Of a DNA stretch of 6,319 nt, positions 4,522 through 6,319 are shown piece after piece (the stretch's first letter is position 1; each line of letters opens with the position of its first letter). A program made the position numbers and the translations under genes. The notes beneath the pieces were generated by a model. The model saw only the letters and a program-made list of their open reading frames with translations. It searched no databases and had not been told where the DNA came from. Origin of the DNA: Hyphomicrobiales bacterium (lineage in GTDB: Bacteria; Pseudomonadota; Alphaproteobacteria; Rhizobiales; Xanthobacteraceae); the NCBI GenBank assembly GCA_016210825.1, contig JACQTM010000285.1, positions 1-6,319 on the forward strand, given 5' to 3'.

Positions 4522-6319
4522 TCACTTGGGTCCCGACCTCCACCACCCTTCCGGTGGGTATCTGGAAAAAGTCGGTGGCGTCGTTCGCGCTGCGCGCCAG
4601 CTGGATGAACAGGCGGTCCTGCCATTGCGGCATCCCCGATTTGGCCGCCGGCTTGAGCGAGCGCCGCGACAGGAAAAACGACGTGGACATGATGTCGAAT
4701 TGCCAGCCCTGCCGGCGCGCGATCGCCAGCGCCTTGGGCACGTTCGGGGTTTCCATGTAGCCGAATTTCAGCGCAACGCGGCTGAACAGCTCCGACACCG
4801 GCGTAATTTTCACGCGGTCCTCTTCCGTCACGCGCGGCGTGTCCGCGGTGATGATCGTGAGGATGACGTTGTGCTCGTGCAGCACCTTGTTGTGCTTGAG
4901 ATTGTGCATCAGGGCCGTCGGCGCGAACTCGGGATCGCTGGTGAGGAACACGGCGGTGCCGGGCACGATATGCGGCGGCTTTTTCTCCAGGCTGCGCAGC
5001 AACGCTTCGAGCGGGACTTCGCTTCGCCGGGTCTTGTTGGCGAGAATGGCGGTGCCCCGCCGCCATGTTCCCATCACCAGCGCCAGCACCGCGCCGAACA
5101 GAACCGGCAGCCAGGCGCCTTCCAGCAGCTTCAGCATGGTTGCAAGCACGAACGTGGCGTCGACGGTGATGAACGGGATCATCAATAGCGCCGCCGACAA
5201 CAGCCGCCATCGCCACAGCTTCCAGATCACGACGAAGCCGAGCGTCGCCGACATCAGGTTAGTGGTGGCGACCGCGAGCACATAAGCGGACGCGAGCGCG
5301 CTCGACGAGCGGAACAAGCCGACGAGCAGGAGCACGCCGACCAGCAGTCCCCAGTTCACCCGCGGCATGTAAATCTGTCCGGCCAGCGATTCCGAGGTAT
5401 GGAGAATTTGCAGCCGCGGCAGCAAGCCGAGCTGGATGGCCTGGCGGGTGATTGAATAGGCGCCGGTGATCACCGCCTGGCTTGCGATCACGGTCGCCGC
5501 CGTGGCAAGGCCGACCATCGGATAGAGCGCCCATTCGGGATAGAGCAGGAAGAACGGATTTTCGAGCGTCGCGGGATTGGACAATACCAGCGCGCCCTGT
5601 CCGAAATAATTGATCAACAATGCGGGCAACACCAGGAACAGCCACGCGGCCTGGATCGGCTTCCTGCCGAAATGTCCGAGATCGTTATAGAGCGCCTCGG
5701 AGCCGGTGATGACGAGGAACACCGCTCCCAGCGCGACCAACCCGATCATGCCGTTGTCGGCGAGGAACGCGATCGCATAGACCGGATTGACGGCGATGAG
5801 CACGGTCGGATTGGCGACGATCTGAGCACCGCCGGCAATCGTGATGACGATGAACCAAACCATGGTGATCGGTCCAAACAGCGCCGAAACCTTGGCGGTG
5901 CCGTGCGACTGCACCGAGAACAAGGCGACAAGGATCACGAGCGTCAGCGGCAGCACATAGGGCTCGAACGCCCGCGTCGCGACATTGAGGCCCTCGACAG
6001 CCGAAAGCACCGAAAGCGCCGGCGTGATCAGGGTTGAGCCGTAGAACATCGCGGCGCCGACGACGCCAAGAATGAGCACGAACGGCGTGCGCCGGCCAAG
6101 CGCCCGGAATGCCAGCGCGGTAAGAGAGAGTGTACCGCCCTCGCCGTTGTTGTCCGCCCGCAGCAATATCGCGATGTATTTGAGGGTAACGACGATGATC
6201 AGCGCCCAGAAGATCAGCGAGAGAATGCCGAGCACGATGTCCTGCGTCACCGGCCCGGTTCCCTGCGCCGCCACGACGGCCTCGCGCAAGGCATAGAGTG
6301 GGCTCGTGCCGATGTCGCC
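4514..6319 (-). CDS. Kup-type K+ transporter paralogue with altered signature residues, N-terminus missing
   Basis: This is a second KUP family inner-membrane transporter. 601 residues are visible from GDIGTSPLYA at the right edge to the TGA at 4516-4514, so only about 20-40 N-terminal residues are off the window. Shared signatures include RADNNGEGG, ITPALSVLSAVEGL, TGSEALYNDLGHFG (Glu codon 5696-5698), NYFGQGALVL, ATVIASQAVITGAYS, HTSE, GQIYMPRVN and the C-terminal VVEVGTQVTV. Its last 60 residues match the neighbouring Kup at 49 positions, which supports a duplication origin. Two signatures have changed. FYGD/E is FYGS (Ser codon 6035-6037), so a membrane acidic residue is lost. AYGIAVTGTM is replaced by AYVLAVATTNLM (5252-5287). 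The frame is intact, so this is a diverged copy and not a pseudogene. It probably still handles a monovalent cation, but coupling, affinity or role may differ from the complete copy. Transcription runs toward that copy across a 187-bp gap. Confidence 0.95.
   Translation of the reverse strand, partial: GDIGTSPLYALREAVVAAQGTGPVTQDIVLGILSLIFWALIIVVTLKYIAILLRADNNGEGGTLSLTALAFRALGRRTPFVLILGVVGAAMFYGSTLITPALSVLSAVEGLNVATRAFEPYVLPLTLVILVALFSVQSHGTAKVSALFGPITMVWFIVITIAGGAQIVANPTVLIAVNPVYAIAFLADNGMIGLVALGAVFLVITGSEALYNDLGHFGRKPIQAAWLFLVLPALLINYFGQGALVLSNPATLENPFFLLYPEWALYPMVGLATAATVIASQAVITGAYSITRQAIQLGLLPRLQILHTSESLAGQIYMPRVNWGLLVGVLLLVGLFRSSSALASAYVLAVATTNLMSATLGFVVIWKLWRWRLLSAALLMIPFITVDATFVLATMLKLLEGAWLPVLFGAVLALVMGTWRRGTAILANKTRRSEVPLEALLRSLEKKPPHIVPGTAVFLTSDPEFAPTALMHNLKHNKVLHEHNVILTIITADTPRVTEEDRVKITPVSELFSRVALKFGYMETPNVPKALAIARRQGWQFDIMSTSFFLSRRSLKPAAKSGMPQWQDRLFIQLARSANDATDFFQIPTGRVVEVGTQVTV
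4932..4963. repeat. 32-bp exact direct repeat, copy in the partial kup
   Basis: Identical to 2819-2850 in the complete kup and in the same orientation, about 2.1 kb apart. It is flanked by further shorter shared tracts over the same cytoplasmic-domain region, and could serve as a site for recombination or gene conversion between the two genes. Confidence 0.85.

Overview
The window is a GC-rich chromosomal segment of ordinary housekeeping and transport genes. It most likely comes from an alphaproteobacterium of the Hyphomicrobiales, in or near the Bradyrhizobium/Rhodopseudomonas group. That placement is an inference from codon use, from two tandem long Kup-type potassium transporters with the C-terminal style of that group, from a PotF-type protein close to the family norm, and from a palindromic intergenic repeat whose chance translation gives the RESGDPE / DSRFRGNE peptides common in these genomes. 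No ribosomal or other phylogenetic marker is present, so the genus is not fixed.

Layout. Positions 1-735 (+) hold the C-terminal four fifths of a lipid A late acyltransferase (LpxL/HtrB family), cut by the left edge. Positions 736-862 are a short convergent intergenic region filled by a 94-bp inverted repeat of two REP-like hairpins. The rest reads on the minus strand. From right to left it is a Kup transporter cut by the right edge (6319-4514), a 187-bp gap, a complete second Kup (4326-2401), a 66-bp gap, a single-domain rhodanese (2334-1996), a 23-bp gap, and a putrescine-binding periplasmic protein (1972-863). The last three genes are close enough to share a transcript. The 187-bp gap before the complete kup has an AT-rich core and is the best place for an internal promoter.

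How the genes fit together. Two K+ importers and a polyamine-binding protein on one strand suggest inner-membrane cation and polyamine homeostasis, but the shared role is inferred from proximity only. The polyamine-binding protein has no ABC permease or ATPase beside it here. The small rhodanese has no obvious link to either function.

Most notable points: (1) the right-hand Kup has lost two family signature positions (the membrane acidic residue in FYG-D/E, now Ser, and the AYGIAVTGTM segment), while its neighbour keeps both; (2) the intergenic repeat has two arms whose four differences are all compensatory within hairpins; (3) a long imperfect inverted repeat encloses the AT-rich spacer between the kup genes. 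I saw no phage, insertion sequence, CRISPR, tRNA or rRNA, and nothing that I can defend as a wholly new biological system.
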